DNA of 64,000 bases from the NCBI GenBank assembly GCA_902765625.1, contig CACXAO010000001.1, positions 48,436 to 112,435 of the forward strand. Reading direction: 5' to 3'. The stretch is from an uncultured Ruminococcus sp. Lineage in GTDB: Bacteria; Bacillota; Clostridia; Oscillospirales; Acutalibacteraceae. Positions 42,729 through 50,339 of this stretch are shown one piece after another; position 1 is the first letter of the stretch; each line of letters starts with the position of its first letter. The position numbers and the translations under genes were made by a program. The notes under the pieces were generated by a model. It ran no database searches, had not been told where the DNA came from, and was given only the letters and a program-made list of their open reading frames with translations.

Positions 42729-44414
42729 ATGGATACTACTTTGCTGCGCAGTTTACAGGACAAAGAAAACCTTTGCAGAAATTACCGCAGACAGGCGGAT
42801 ACCGTATACATTCAGAATAACCGCCAGTACAGCGAGGATCAGTGCGTTCTCCTGCAGCGCGCCGCCGACCTTGAGTCCGAGATGGCGGCAATGACCATCG
42901 GCGCCGAGAGAGACCACCATATCAGAGAGAAAAACCGTTTGGATTACGATATCATGCGCATCCGCAGCTCGCTTGAAAAGAGCAGCGGCAGCGCGGCTCC
43001 GTCGGCAGGCAAGGATTCAAAGAAAGCCGACAAGCAAAATCCCGATAACAAGGAAAAGACCAAGGACGAGCAGGAGCTTGACCGCGCTGTCCGCACATGG
43101 TACAAGGAGAAGCCCAAGCACTCCTTTGAGGACGTAGCCGGCATGGAGGAGATGAAGAAAAAGCTCCAGGGCTGCATCGCCGACGCTCAGGCGGGCGACC
43201 TGAGAGAATATCTCAAGATCCCCAAGCTCAATTCCTATTTCTTTGTAGGCCCTCCCGGCTGCGGTAAAACATATATCATCGAGGCGTTCGCGCACGAGCT
43301 GATGGATCAGGACTACAAGTTCATCTCGATCCTCGGTTCCGACATTATCAGCAAATACGTAGGCGCGGCTGAAAAGAGCGTTACAAGACTGTTCGAGGAA
43401 GCCGCCAACAACGCTCCCTGCATCGTGTTCGTTGACGAGATCGACAGCCTCTGCAAAAACCGCTCTCTGCCTAACCTTCCCGAGTATGCGGCAAACATCA
43501 CGACCTCGTTCCTCACCGGCTACAACCGCATCCACAGCGAGGACTCCAAGGTCATCTTCATCGCCGCGACCAACTACCCCAACCGCGTCGACGCCGCAAT
43601 GCTCGACCGCGCCGAGATCATCCGTCTGCCGCTTCCCGATGCCGAGGCGAGAAAGGCGGCGTTCGTCCGCTTCTTTGACGGCATTGTCACATTGAAAAAC
43701 GGTCTGTCATATGATCTGATGGCAGAAAAGACATGGCGGTTCAATTACCGCGACATCGAGCGCCTCACCTCAGCTCTCAAGCTTGCGCTGTTCCGCGACG
43801 TAATGGAGCTGTTCGGCGATCAGAATATCGCTATCGACGCTCTCAAAAACGGAAAGTACCGGCTCTCGAAGGAGAAGTTCGAGGAGGTTCTCGACGCGTT
43901 CAAGCCGTCGCCCAAGGAAATGATACTCAAGGATCTGGTTGCATGGGAAAAATCCGTTCAGTCCGTTGTCGATTTCGCCGAGACCGGTTCCGAAGCGCTG
44001 TACGACTGCGAGCCTGCACTGACCGTTCAGACTCCTGCGGCGGACGACGAAAAAGCTTCCGATCCCGAGATGGACGCTCTGGTGGATCGTATCATGCACC
44101 TTGATGTCAGCGAGCCTGAGAGCACCGAGGCGGTATATCCCGTTAAGAAAGAATTTACCTTTGATCCCATGAAGGGAGTTGTACGTATCAGCTTCAAAAT
44201 TGGCGCGCGTAAAGCGACAAACGTCAAGGTCGTGGTTAACAGCGAGCTTATTGTACCGGACGTCGACGGCGAAGTTTACAGCTTTCCTTTTGAGCCTGAC
44301 GATGATAAAACCACAGAGGTTGACGTATTCGTAAAGGACGACGAGGGCTATATCGGTTCGTTTACCGCCGTATTCAAGAGGGAAATCAGCATGGCAAAGG
44401 AATTTGAAATATAA
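42729..44414 (+). CDS. AAA+ ATPase of the Vps4/katanin-like type
   Basis: A 561-residue cytosolic ATPase. Residues 1-85 form a helical N-terminal domain (LQRAADLESEMAAM), then a charged linker. The AAA+ core (about 125-370) has Walker A GPPGCGKTYIIEAF, the pore-loop-region SDIISKYVGAAEKSVTRLF, Walker B CIVFVDEIDSL and sensor 1 VIFIAATNYPNRVD. This is close to the classical AAA clade that contains Vps4, katanin and spastin. The usual arginine-finger segment appears as DAAMLDRAEIIRLPLP. A beta-rich C-terminal domain (about 475-560) is unusual. AAAGGAAA precedes the ATG; a TTG at 42708 is rejected. Confidence 0.85.
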   Translation: MDTTLLRSLQDKENLCRNYRRQADTVYIQNNRQYSEDQCVLLQRAADLESEMAAMTIGAERDHHIREKNRLDYDIMRIRSSLEKSSGSAAPSAGKDSKKADKQNPDNKEKTKDEQELDRAVRTWYKEKPKHSFEDVAGMEEMKKKLQGCIADAQAGDLREYLKIPKLNSYFFVGPPGCGKTYIIEAFAHELMDQDYKFISILGSDIISKYVGAAEKSVTRLFEEAANNAPCIVFVDEIDSLCKNRSLPNLPEYAANITTSFLTGYNRIHSEDSKVIFIAATNYPNRVDAAMLDRAEIIRLPLPDAEARKAAFVRFFDGIVTLKNGLSYDLMAEKTWRFNYRDIERLTSALKLALFRDVMELFGDQNIAIDALKNGKYRLSKEKFEEVLDAFKPSPKEMILKDLVAWEKSVQSVVDFAETGSEALYDCEPALTVQTPAADDEKASDPEMDALVDRIMHLDVSEPESTEAVYPVKKEFTFDPMKGVVRISFKIGARKATNVKVVVNSELIVPDVDGEVYSFPFEPDDDKTTEVDVFVKDDEGYIGSFTAVFKREISMAKEFEI

Positions 44415-44480
44415 TAAAATCCGCCGGAAAACACGCTTTTGTTCGCACAGCCTGCGCGGAGATGAATAAGGAATGATAAT

Positions 44481-45950
44481 ATGTCAGTGAATACCGAAAT
44501 CATTGAGAAAAAGAGTTTTGAGGAACGCTTTCACACCTGCTTTGGAAAAATGCTCGTCTGCAAGTCGTCCTCAAATACCAAATTTTTCGCGGAGCAGAGT
44601 CTGCCTTCGTTTATCAGGGACTGGCTTGTCATGCGCTTTTCAGACAGCGACGGCGCTGTGGATGAAGAAAAGCTCTCCGCGTACATAAAGAAAACCATTC
44701 CGAACAAGGAGCAGTGGAACAACATTCTGGTGGATATGCTCTATCATAATGAATCGGCGCGGTTTCTGGCGAAGGTAAAAATCGATTTTGATATGAAGAA
44801 AAAGCAGGCGCTGTTCTCCTTACCGGCGTTTCAGGTGCCTGAGCGAAAGGGCGGAGCGGTTGTTGACTGGAGCGTCATCGAACGCCACCGCGACGAGCTT
44901 TTGTCCTCGGCGGACGTCTGGGGAATCGTTACGATCCGCTGCGAGTCCGACGGGGAAGGCAAAAACAACGTCTTTAAGCTTGTAGACTTCACTCCGTTCT
45001 GCCCGTATAATATCGATTTGAACTACTATTCAAACGCAAGGCAGTATTTCACGACCGAAGAATGGATCGATATCATCCTCTCAGCTATCGACTATAATCC
45101 TGACGCTTATTCGAATCAGGAGGAAAAGCTCTCCGTCCTCAAGCGTCTGCTGCCTTTTGCAGAGAAGCGCGTAAATCTTATTGAGCTTGCGCCCAAGGAG
45201 ACAGGCAAATCGTATATGTTCTCAAGGCTGAGTCAGTACGGCTGGCTGATCAGCGGCGGAAGCATATCTCGCGCAAAGATGTTTTACGACATTTCGAAGC
45301 GCACAAACGGCCTTGTCTCAAAGTACGACTACGTTGCGCTCGACGAGATCTCAAGCATCAAGTTTACCGATAAAATGGAAATGCAGGGCGCGCTGAAAGG
45401 ATATCTTGAAAGCGGCGACTACCACGTCGGCGATTACCGCGGCGTGGGCGACGCAGGCATGGTGCTGCTCGGAAACATCGCCCACGAAACGATGGACACA
45501 AACGTCAATATGTTTGAGCAGCTCTCCGATCTGTTCTGCGATTCCGCGCTGCTCGACCGCTTTCACGGCTTTATTAAGGGCTGGGAGATTCCCAAAATGC
45601 GCGAGAGCCTGAAGGCGAACGGTTGGGCGCTCAACACCGAATACTTTGTCGAGATACTTCACACTCTGCGCGGCAAAACCGTCTACCGCTCGGTTGTGAA
45701 TCAGCTTGTAGAGGTGGGACCCGACGCCGCCACGCGCGACACCGAGGCGGTAAAGCGGCTCGCTACGGCATACCTCAAGCTGCTCTTCCCGGACGCGACG
45801 GATGTGAGCAAGGTAGACCGCGAGGAGTTCAGACGATATTGTCTGGAGCCTGCCGTTGAAATGCGCAGCGTGATAAAAACCCAGCTCGGCATTATCGACC
45901 CGGGCGAATTTCAGGGAAAGACCGTCCCGGAATTTACTCTCAAAAATTAG
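44481..45950 (+). CDS. BrxL-like AAA+ protein lacking the Lon protease domain
   Basis: A 489-residue cytosolic protein. The sequence follows BrxL, the Lon-like protein of BREX phage-defence systems: FTTEEWIDIIL, the P-loop region VNLIELAPKETGKSYMFS, WLISGGSISRAKMFYD, Walker B YDYVALDEISSIK, VLLGNIAHE, and LLDRFHGFIKGWEIPKMR near the arginine-finger region. BrxL proteins are about 680 residues and end in a Lon (S16) domain; here the chain stops after the AAA+ lid (EMRSVIKTQLGIIDPGEF). The P-loop has Glu where BrxL has Gly (PKG to PKE). No other BREX gene is in the window. Confidence 0.82.
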   Translation: MSVNTEIIEKKSFEERFHTCFGKMLVCKSSSNTKFFAEQSLPSFIRDWLVMRFSDSDGAVDEEKLSAYIKKTIPNKEQWNNILVDMLYHNESARFLAKVKIDFDMKKKQALFSLPAFQVPERKGGAVVDWSVIERHRDELLSSADVWGIVTIRCESDGEGKNNVFKLVDFTPFCPYNIDLNYYSNARQYFTTEEWIDIILSAIDYNPDAYSNQEEKLSVLKRLLPFAEKRVNLIELAPKETGKSYMFSRLSQYGWLISGGSISRAKMFYDISKRTNGLVSKYDYVALDEISSIKFTDKMEMQGALKGYLESGDYHVGDYRGVGDAGMVLLGNIAHETMDTNVNMFEQLSDLFCDSALLDRFHGFIKGWEIPKMRESLKANGWALNTEYFVEILHTLRGKTVYRSVVNQLVEVGPDAATRDTEAVKRLATAYLKLLFPDATDVSKVDREEFRRYCLEPAVEMRSVIKTQLGIIDPGEFQGKTVPEFTLKN

Positions 45951-45962
45951 GAGACCTTCATT

Positions 45963-47612
45963 ATGACTGAAACCGAAAGAGTAGATCTCGAGCAGTTCAG
46001 GATGACCTGCGACGCGGTAAAACAGATGGAAATAAACGTTGCGGACAGCCTGAGCAACAGCCCGAACCGTCTTGTGGGCTATGCGGACTACACCGACGTT
46101 TTCCGCAGCATGATCCCGATAGTTCAGTTTGACAGGAGCGGAGACGTCAGCGGCTGGGACGACTTTTCCGAAATTTTTCCCGATACCCTGCCGTACGGGC
46201 GTTCCACCACCGCGGCGGTAATGTTCACGGGTCAGACAGGCTGCGGACGGCACACGGCTGACAAAACGATGATGAGCGTTGCTCTCGATACCGTGAGAAA
46301 AGCGGCTGAGTCTGCCGAGGATGACGACGATTTGTTCGGGATGCTGGACGAGCCAGATTACGATAAGGATATCCGCTACTATCTGATTGATTTTAACGCG
46401 TTCGGCGGAGTTCCCGAGCGGTTGTTTATGAAGGACATGGACGAGCTGTTTTCGCAGATGATGAAAACTGCGGCGGCAGAGCCTTCTGCGGTGTTTTATT
46501 ACTCGCTGGGAAACGTCACCGATATTCTTAACAACAAAAAGCTTACCGCGAGGTTCCTCTACAACGTAGGGCGAATCAAAATGAATCCGCGTTCGCGCTG
46601 TATTCTCACGTGCATCTACGACGGAAAGGCCGAAACCCTTACCGAAAACATTAAGCAACCGTTTTTTGTTCTGGAATTTGATTTGCCGACAAAACGCGCC
46701 CGGCAGGAGTATTTCCGCTACCTTACAGACCGCTACATGAATATAAAAATAGATCTGAACGCCGACGAGCTTACCGAGCTTACAGAGGGCTTTACGTTCG
46801 CGATGATAAAAAAGCTCGCCGCTCATATGATGATGACAGTAAAGGCGGAGATCGTCGCGAAGAAGCTGAACCCCGACAACTACGTCCGTCAGGCGACCAT
46901 CAACGAGCTTGAGGTTCTCATAATCGACGCAAAGAAAATCAAACGGCTCGTTAAGCTCATCAAAATAACGCAGTATACCGAGCTGTCGCCGCCTGCAGCG
47001 GCTTACCCTGCGGCGTATCCGGTTGCGTACGCGCCTCAGGCTGCGGTTCCCTCCGAACCCGCGCAGGCTGCTCCGCAGCAGGCGATGCCCGAGATGAACG
47101 ACGAGGATTTGGACAAGTCGGTTGAAGCCAGCATAGAAAACATAGACACGCCCGATCAGTTCTTTGAGGTGCGCGAAAATATGCTGCGGCCTACGGGCTA
47201 TTCGCCCGTGATTCTGATGGAGCGCGGAAAGATGTATCCGCAGGCGTTCCGCGACGAAAATATTCCGCTCAGGCATTTTCTTATCAGGTGCCGCGAGGAG
47301 GGCTTTGCTTCGCTCGACAACATCCACACCGCCTTTGCGGAGGCGAACAAAAACGGAGGTCTCGGCTTCCGTCCGCTCAATTCTTCGCTGCTTCTCAAGG
47401 ACAGGACTGAAATTGCCGAGGACGACGGCAGAATTTTGTTCGGCGAAGTTATTATGGAGGGAAAGGCGATTGCCGCCAACCTTTCTGAGCTGGGTCACGA
47501 CGTGAACTGGCTCAAGGCTCAGCTTGTTGAGCAGGGTTGTTCCTCGACCGCAGAGGTTTTCCTCGGAATCTGCGAAGCAAAAGACAAGCTCGTTTTATTC
47601 AAAAACGAGTAG
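45963..47612 (+). CDS. Degenerate AAA+ ATPase
   Basis: A 549-residue cytosolic protein. The Walker A region reads VMFTGQTGCGRHTADK (about 81-96), with Arg-His in place of Lys-Ser/Thr, so ATP hydrolysis is doubtful. YYLIDFNAF is the probable Walker B strand, and CILTCIYDGKAETL resembles sensor 1. FVLEFDLPTKRARQEYFRYL and the following helical segment look like an AAA+ lid. The linker from about 345 to 385 is Ala/Pro/Tyr-rich, and a separate C-terminal domain (about 410-545) follows. It lies 12 bp after the BrxL-like gene; a heteromeric ring with an active ATPase is possible. Confidence 0.65.
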   Translation: MTETERVDLEQFRMTCDAVKQMEINVADSLSNSPNRLVGYADYTDVFRSMIPIVQFDRSGDVSGWDDFSEIFPDTLPYGRSTTAAVMFTGQTGCGRHTADKTMMSVALDTVRKAAESAEDDDDLFGMLDEPDYDKDIRYYLIDFNAFGGVPERLFMKDMDELFSQMMKTAAAEPSAVFYYSLGNVTDILNNKKLTARFLYNVGRIKMNPRSRCILTCIYDGKAETLTENIKQPFFVLEFDLPTKRARQEYFRYLTDRYMNIKIDLNADELTELTEGFTFAMIKKLAAHMMMTVKAEIVAKKLNPDNYVRQATINELEVLIIDAKKIKRLVKLIKITQYTELSPPAAAYPAAYPVAYAPQAAVPSEPAQAAPQQAMPEMNDEDLDKSVEASIENIDTPDQFFEVRENMLRPTGYSPVILMERGKMYPQAFRDENIPLRHFLIRCREEGFASLDNIHTAFAEANKNGGLGFRPLNSSLLLKDRTEIAEDDGRILFGEVIMEGKAIAANLSELGHDVNWLKAQLVEQGCSSTAEVFLGICEAKDKLVLFKNE

Positions 47613-47656
47613 AAAAGCGGCGTTTAATTGCGGAATAATTGAAACGGAGAAATGTT

Positions 47657-48196
47657 ATGTTTGTCAGGCAAACTGTTTTGCGGAGTATAACGGCGGTGTT
47701 CTTCGCGCTTTCGGTATTGTTGATGATAACCGAAATGCTGGATACGCGCATTTACTCGGTCACCTTTTATTTGTTTCTGTACTATCTGTCGCCTGTCGCC
47801 GGACTTCTGACCGCATTGCTGATAGGGAAGTTCGAAAAATTGTCTTTGATCGTTCTGACCGTTGCGACCTGCCTGCTGCATATCATGATTTTTGGCAGTC
47901 AGTTCAAAGATTTGCCGCTTGATATGTCGAGCACGAAGTTCGAATTGATTTCGAACGTGCTGGTTATTGCAGGCTGCGCTGCGCTATTTCTCGGCGGCGT
48001 TTTGCTCAGAAGCGTGCCGCGCAGAGTTTTGTGCCTTTGCGCCTGCGCCGCCTTTGTGCTTGCGGCGGCATTTGAGGGATGTATATGCGTCAGGTATCTT
48101 GTGACCGACGTCGGTCTTACAAATCTCATCAGAACCTCCCTTCTTGCCGTCTGCAAATCTCTCGGCATGGCAGGCTTGGCGCTTCAGCGAAAATAG
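47657..48196 (+). CDS. Small integral membrane protein
   Basis: A 179-residue protein with about five hydrophobic segments (ITAVFFALSVLLMITEML, FYLFLYYLSPVAGLLTALLI, LIVLTVATCLLHIMIF, LVIAGCAALFLGGVLL, LCLCACAAFVLAAAFEG). No family is recognised. GGAGA supports ATG 47657 rather than the TTG at 47639. It ends the plus-strand operon and precedes a bidirectional terminator shared with the convergent kinase gene. Confidence 0.7.
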   Translation: MFVRQTVLRSITAVFFALSVLLMITEMLDTRIYSVTFYLFLYYLSPVAGLLTALLIGKFEKLSLIVLTVATCLLHIMIFGSQFKDLPLDMSSTKFELISNVLVIAGCAALFLGGVLLRSVPRRVLCLCACAAFVLAAAFEGCICVRYLVTDVGLTNLIRTSLLAVCKSLGMAGLALQRK

Positions 48197-48207
48197 TATA
48201 AAAAAAC

Positions 48208-48249
48208 CCGAAGTCCGGAAGATGAGCCGGATTTCGGAGTTTCTTTTTT
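48208..48249. terminator. Bidirectional terminator at the convergence of the cluster halves
   Basis: CCGAAGTCCGG and CCGGATTTCGG form an 11-bp stem. T-runs follow on both strands (TTTCTTTTTT on plus, GTTTTTTT on minus). Confidence 0.88.
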
Positions 48250-50209
48250 AAAGAAGGCTGTACGCCTCGTTTTTTGCCTGAGTCTCAAACGGACACGAGA
48301 TGTTTCCGTAATCGTAGGTGTTTTTGTTGTTGTCGATATATCGGATAAGGATGTCGTCGGAAAAATACAGGCGGTGTTCTTCCGTACCGTCAAAAATCAG
48401 CGCAAAATACAGCTTATTGTCTTTGTAGTAATATTCTCTTGAGTAGTTCCAGCCGGAGTAGCCGTTGGAACAAACGATCTTTGTTGTTTTGCCGTTTCTT
48501 TTGTAATACGTTACGTCGCCGTCTGTGGTCTTTTTTCCGGGATATGCCTGAGTCGCGTAGTAGTCAATGCGGATCTGAGAGATCTCGCCGTCAACGTCAA
48601 TATACGGAAGGGTGGTTGGAGCCTGCGTTGTGGGTTCCGTGGGCTTGCCCGAGGATACAAACAGCATAATCGTGTCGCCCTTGTTTACCTCTCGTCCTGA
48701 TTGAATGCTCTGGCGGATAACGTAACCCTCGGCGACCTCGCTGCTTTCCTCATACTCGGTGTCGACCTTCAAACCGAGCTTTTCAAGCTCCGACTTTGCG
48801 TCCGAGAGCTTTTTGCCGGACACGTCGGTTACCGTAACGGTTTGCTTTTCGGTAGGCTTCGCGGTTGTGGGAGCTTCGGTTTTTGGGGCTTCCGTCGGCT
48901 TTGCGGTTTCGGCGGAGGTTGAGGCTGCGGTCTCGTTTTTGGAATTGTTGTTTATGATAAATATCGCTGCCATCGCGGCCAATATCCCGACGATCAGAAC
49001 CGAGATGATAACGATTGCCGCAATCAGACCCGCGTTTTTCTTTTTGCGCTGAGCGCCGTTCTGCTGATTCTTCTGCATACGGTCAGCTCTTTTTTTATTG
49101 GAATACAAATCCTCCTGCGGTTTTTGGTTGTTGTACGAATCTCCGTAGGTTCTGTGGAGGGGCGCAGTGGTTCTTTCGCTGTCGTCCGGCTTTTTCATGC
49201 GGTTGATGTCAAACTTAGGTACTGGCGGTTCGTCAGTCGGAACCATCTCGTTGCGCAGCGCCGCTTCGGTAAGCTGTATCAGCTTTGACATGTTCGGACA
49301 GCGGTTTTCGGGGTACACCGCAAGACCGTACATGAGAACCTTTTGCAGCGGAGCGCTGATTCGTATACCCAGTTCGGACGGCTTTTTAAGCGTGTCGAGC
49401 CGCGCGCGGTTGAGCGAATCGGTGGGTATGCAGTCTGTGATGCACTTGTAAATCGTTGCGCAAATGCCGTAAACATCCGTCCACGGACCCTGATTTCCGT
49501 TGCTGGTGTACTGCTCGTACGGCGCAAAGCCCGGCTTGAGCAAAACCGACATGGTCTTTTTCTGCGCGCCGGCAAAGAACCTCGCGGAGCCGAAATCCAT
49601 AAGCTTCAGACTTCCGTCCTCCGTAACCTTGATGTTGTCGGGCGCGATGTCGCGGTGAATGATGTTCTCGCTGTGCATTTTTTCGAGCGAGCGCATAATG
49701 GGGAGCATGAGGGTAAAGATGCTTTCCGCCTCAAAAACACGGCCTTTTCTGACAAGCTCCGAAAGTGTCTGCCCGTCGACGTATTCCATGATGATGTAGG
49801 CGGTATTGTTTTCGGTAAAGTAATCCCTTACGTCGACGATTCCCTTTTCCTTTGAGAACTTGGCAAGGCTCTGAGCCTCGCGCAAAAACTGACTTCTGCC
49901 GTTCTTGAAGTATTCTCCCTCGTTTTGGTAATTGATCGTTATGTTGTTGGTCGCCTTGTTGTTTCTGTTGGCGAAGCCGTTCGGGTAGAACTCCTTGACG
50001 GCGATTTTTAAATTCAGATTCAGATCCAAGCCTACGTAGGTAATGCCGAAGCCGCCTTCGCCGATAGAAGCTCCGACGAGGTATTTGTTCTGAAGCAGGG
50101 TTCCGGGAATGAGGTGGTGCGGAACATCCTTGATCTGGGTGCTGCCGCCGCAGTGCGGACAAAAAAGCTCTCCGTCCCCGATCTGATTCATACAATGATA
50201 GCAGTACAT
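48248..50209 (-). CDS. Zinc-ribbon Ser/Thr protein kinase with one PASTA domain
   Basis: A 653-residue membrane kinase of the same plan as the one at 24922. A zinc ribbon has C3, C6, C17 and C20. The kinase domain has IGEGGFGITYVG, AVKEFYPNGFANR, IIHRDIAPDNI (Ala for the usual Lys) and LMDFGSARF. A Lys-rich linker precedes a membrane segment (about 407-432), a Thr/Pro-rich linker, one PASTA domain (about 475-540) and a unique extracellular C-terminal domain with many Tyr and Asp residues. AAAGAGGG before ATG 50209 decides the start; the frame to 50242 lacks a site. It lies downstream of the third PP2C gene, which may oppose it. Confidence 0.88.
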   Translation of the reverse strand: MYCYHCMNQIGDGELFCPHCGGSTQIKDVPHHLIPGTLLQNKYLVGASIGEGGFGITYVGLDLNLNLKIAVKEFYPNGFANRNNKATNNITINYQNEGEYFKNGRSQFLREAQSLAKFSKEKGIVDVRDYFTENNTAYIIMEYVDGQTLSELVRKGRVFEAESIFTLMLPIMRSLEKMHSENIIHRDIAPDNIKVTEDGSLKLMDFGSARFFAGAQKKTMSVLLKPGFAPYEQYTSNGNQGPWTDVYGICATIYKCITDCIPTDSLNRARLDTLKKPSELGIRISAPLQKVLMYGLAVYPENRCPNMSKLIQLTEAALRNEMVPTDEPPVPKFDINRMKKPDDSERTTAPLHRTYGDSYNNQKPQEDLYSNKKRADRMQKNQQNGAQRKKKNAGLIAAIVIISVLIVGILAAMAAIFIINNNSKNETAASTSAETAKPTEAPKTEAPTTAKPTEKQTVTVTDVSGKKLSDAKSELEKLGLKVDTEYEESSEVAEGYVIRQSIQSGREVNKGDTIMLFVSSGKPTEPTTQAPTTLPYIDVDGEISQIRIDYYATQAYPGKKTTDGDVTYYKRNGKTTKIVCSNGYSGWNYSREYYYKDNKLYFALIFDGTEEHRLYFSDDILIRYIDNNKNTYDYGNISCPFETQAKNEAYSLL

Positions 50210-50223
50210 ATTATCCCTCTTTG

Positions 50224-50339
50224 TTAAGGCAATACCGCACAATTACGGTGTGCGGATTGCGAAGTAAGTTTTTTTGGACAGTCTGACGGAATAAGATTCA
50301 AGCAAGACGTGCGCCGCGAATTATGCGGTGCTGCCTTAA
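50224..50339. mobile_element. MITE-like element of 116 bp
   Basis: The ends are inverted repeats over about 20 bp: TTAAGGCAATACCGCACAAT on the left, and TTAAGGCAGCACCGCATAAT as the complement of the right. Both ends are bounded by TTAA, possibly the target duplication. The inside has no coding frame. The stop codon of the PP2C gene (50336-50338) lies within the right end. Confidence 0.6.

Noticed and set aside
44481-45950. A BREX defence locus
   Set aside because: Only a BrxL-like ATPase is present. No methyltransferase, PglZ-like phosphatase or BrxC-like ATPase is encoded, and the Lon domain is missing.
45351-47498. A 715-codon open frame on the minus strand
   Set aside because: It lies antisense to the BrxL-like and degenerate AAA+ genes, which have ribosome sites, operon spacing and recognisable motifs. 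The antisense product is low-complexity and matches nothing; GC-rich third positions explain the open frame.
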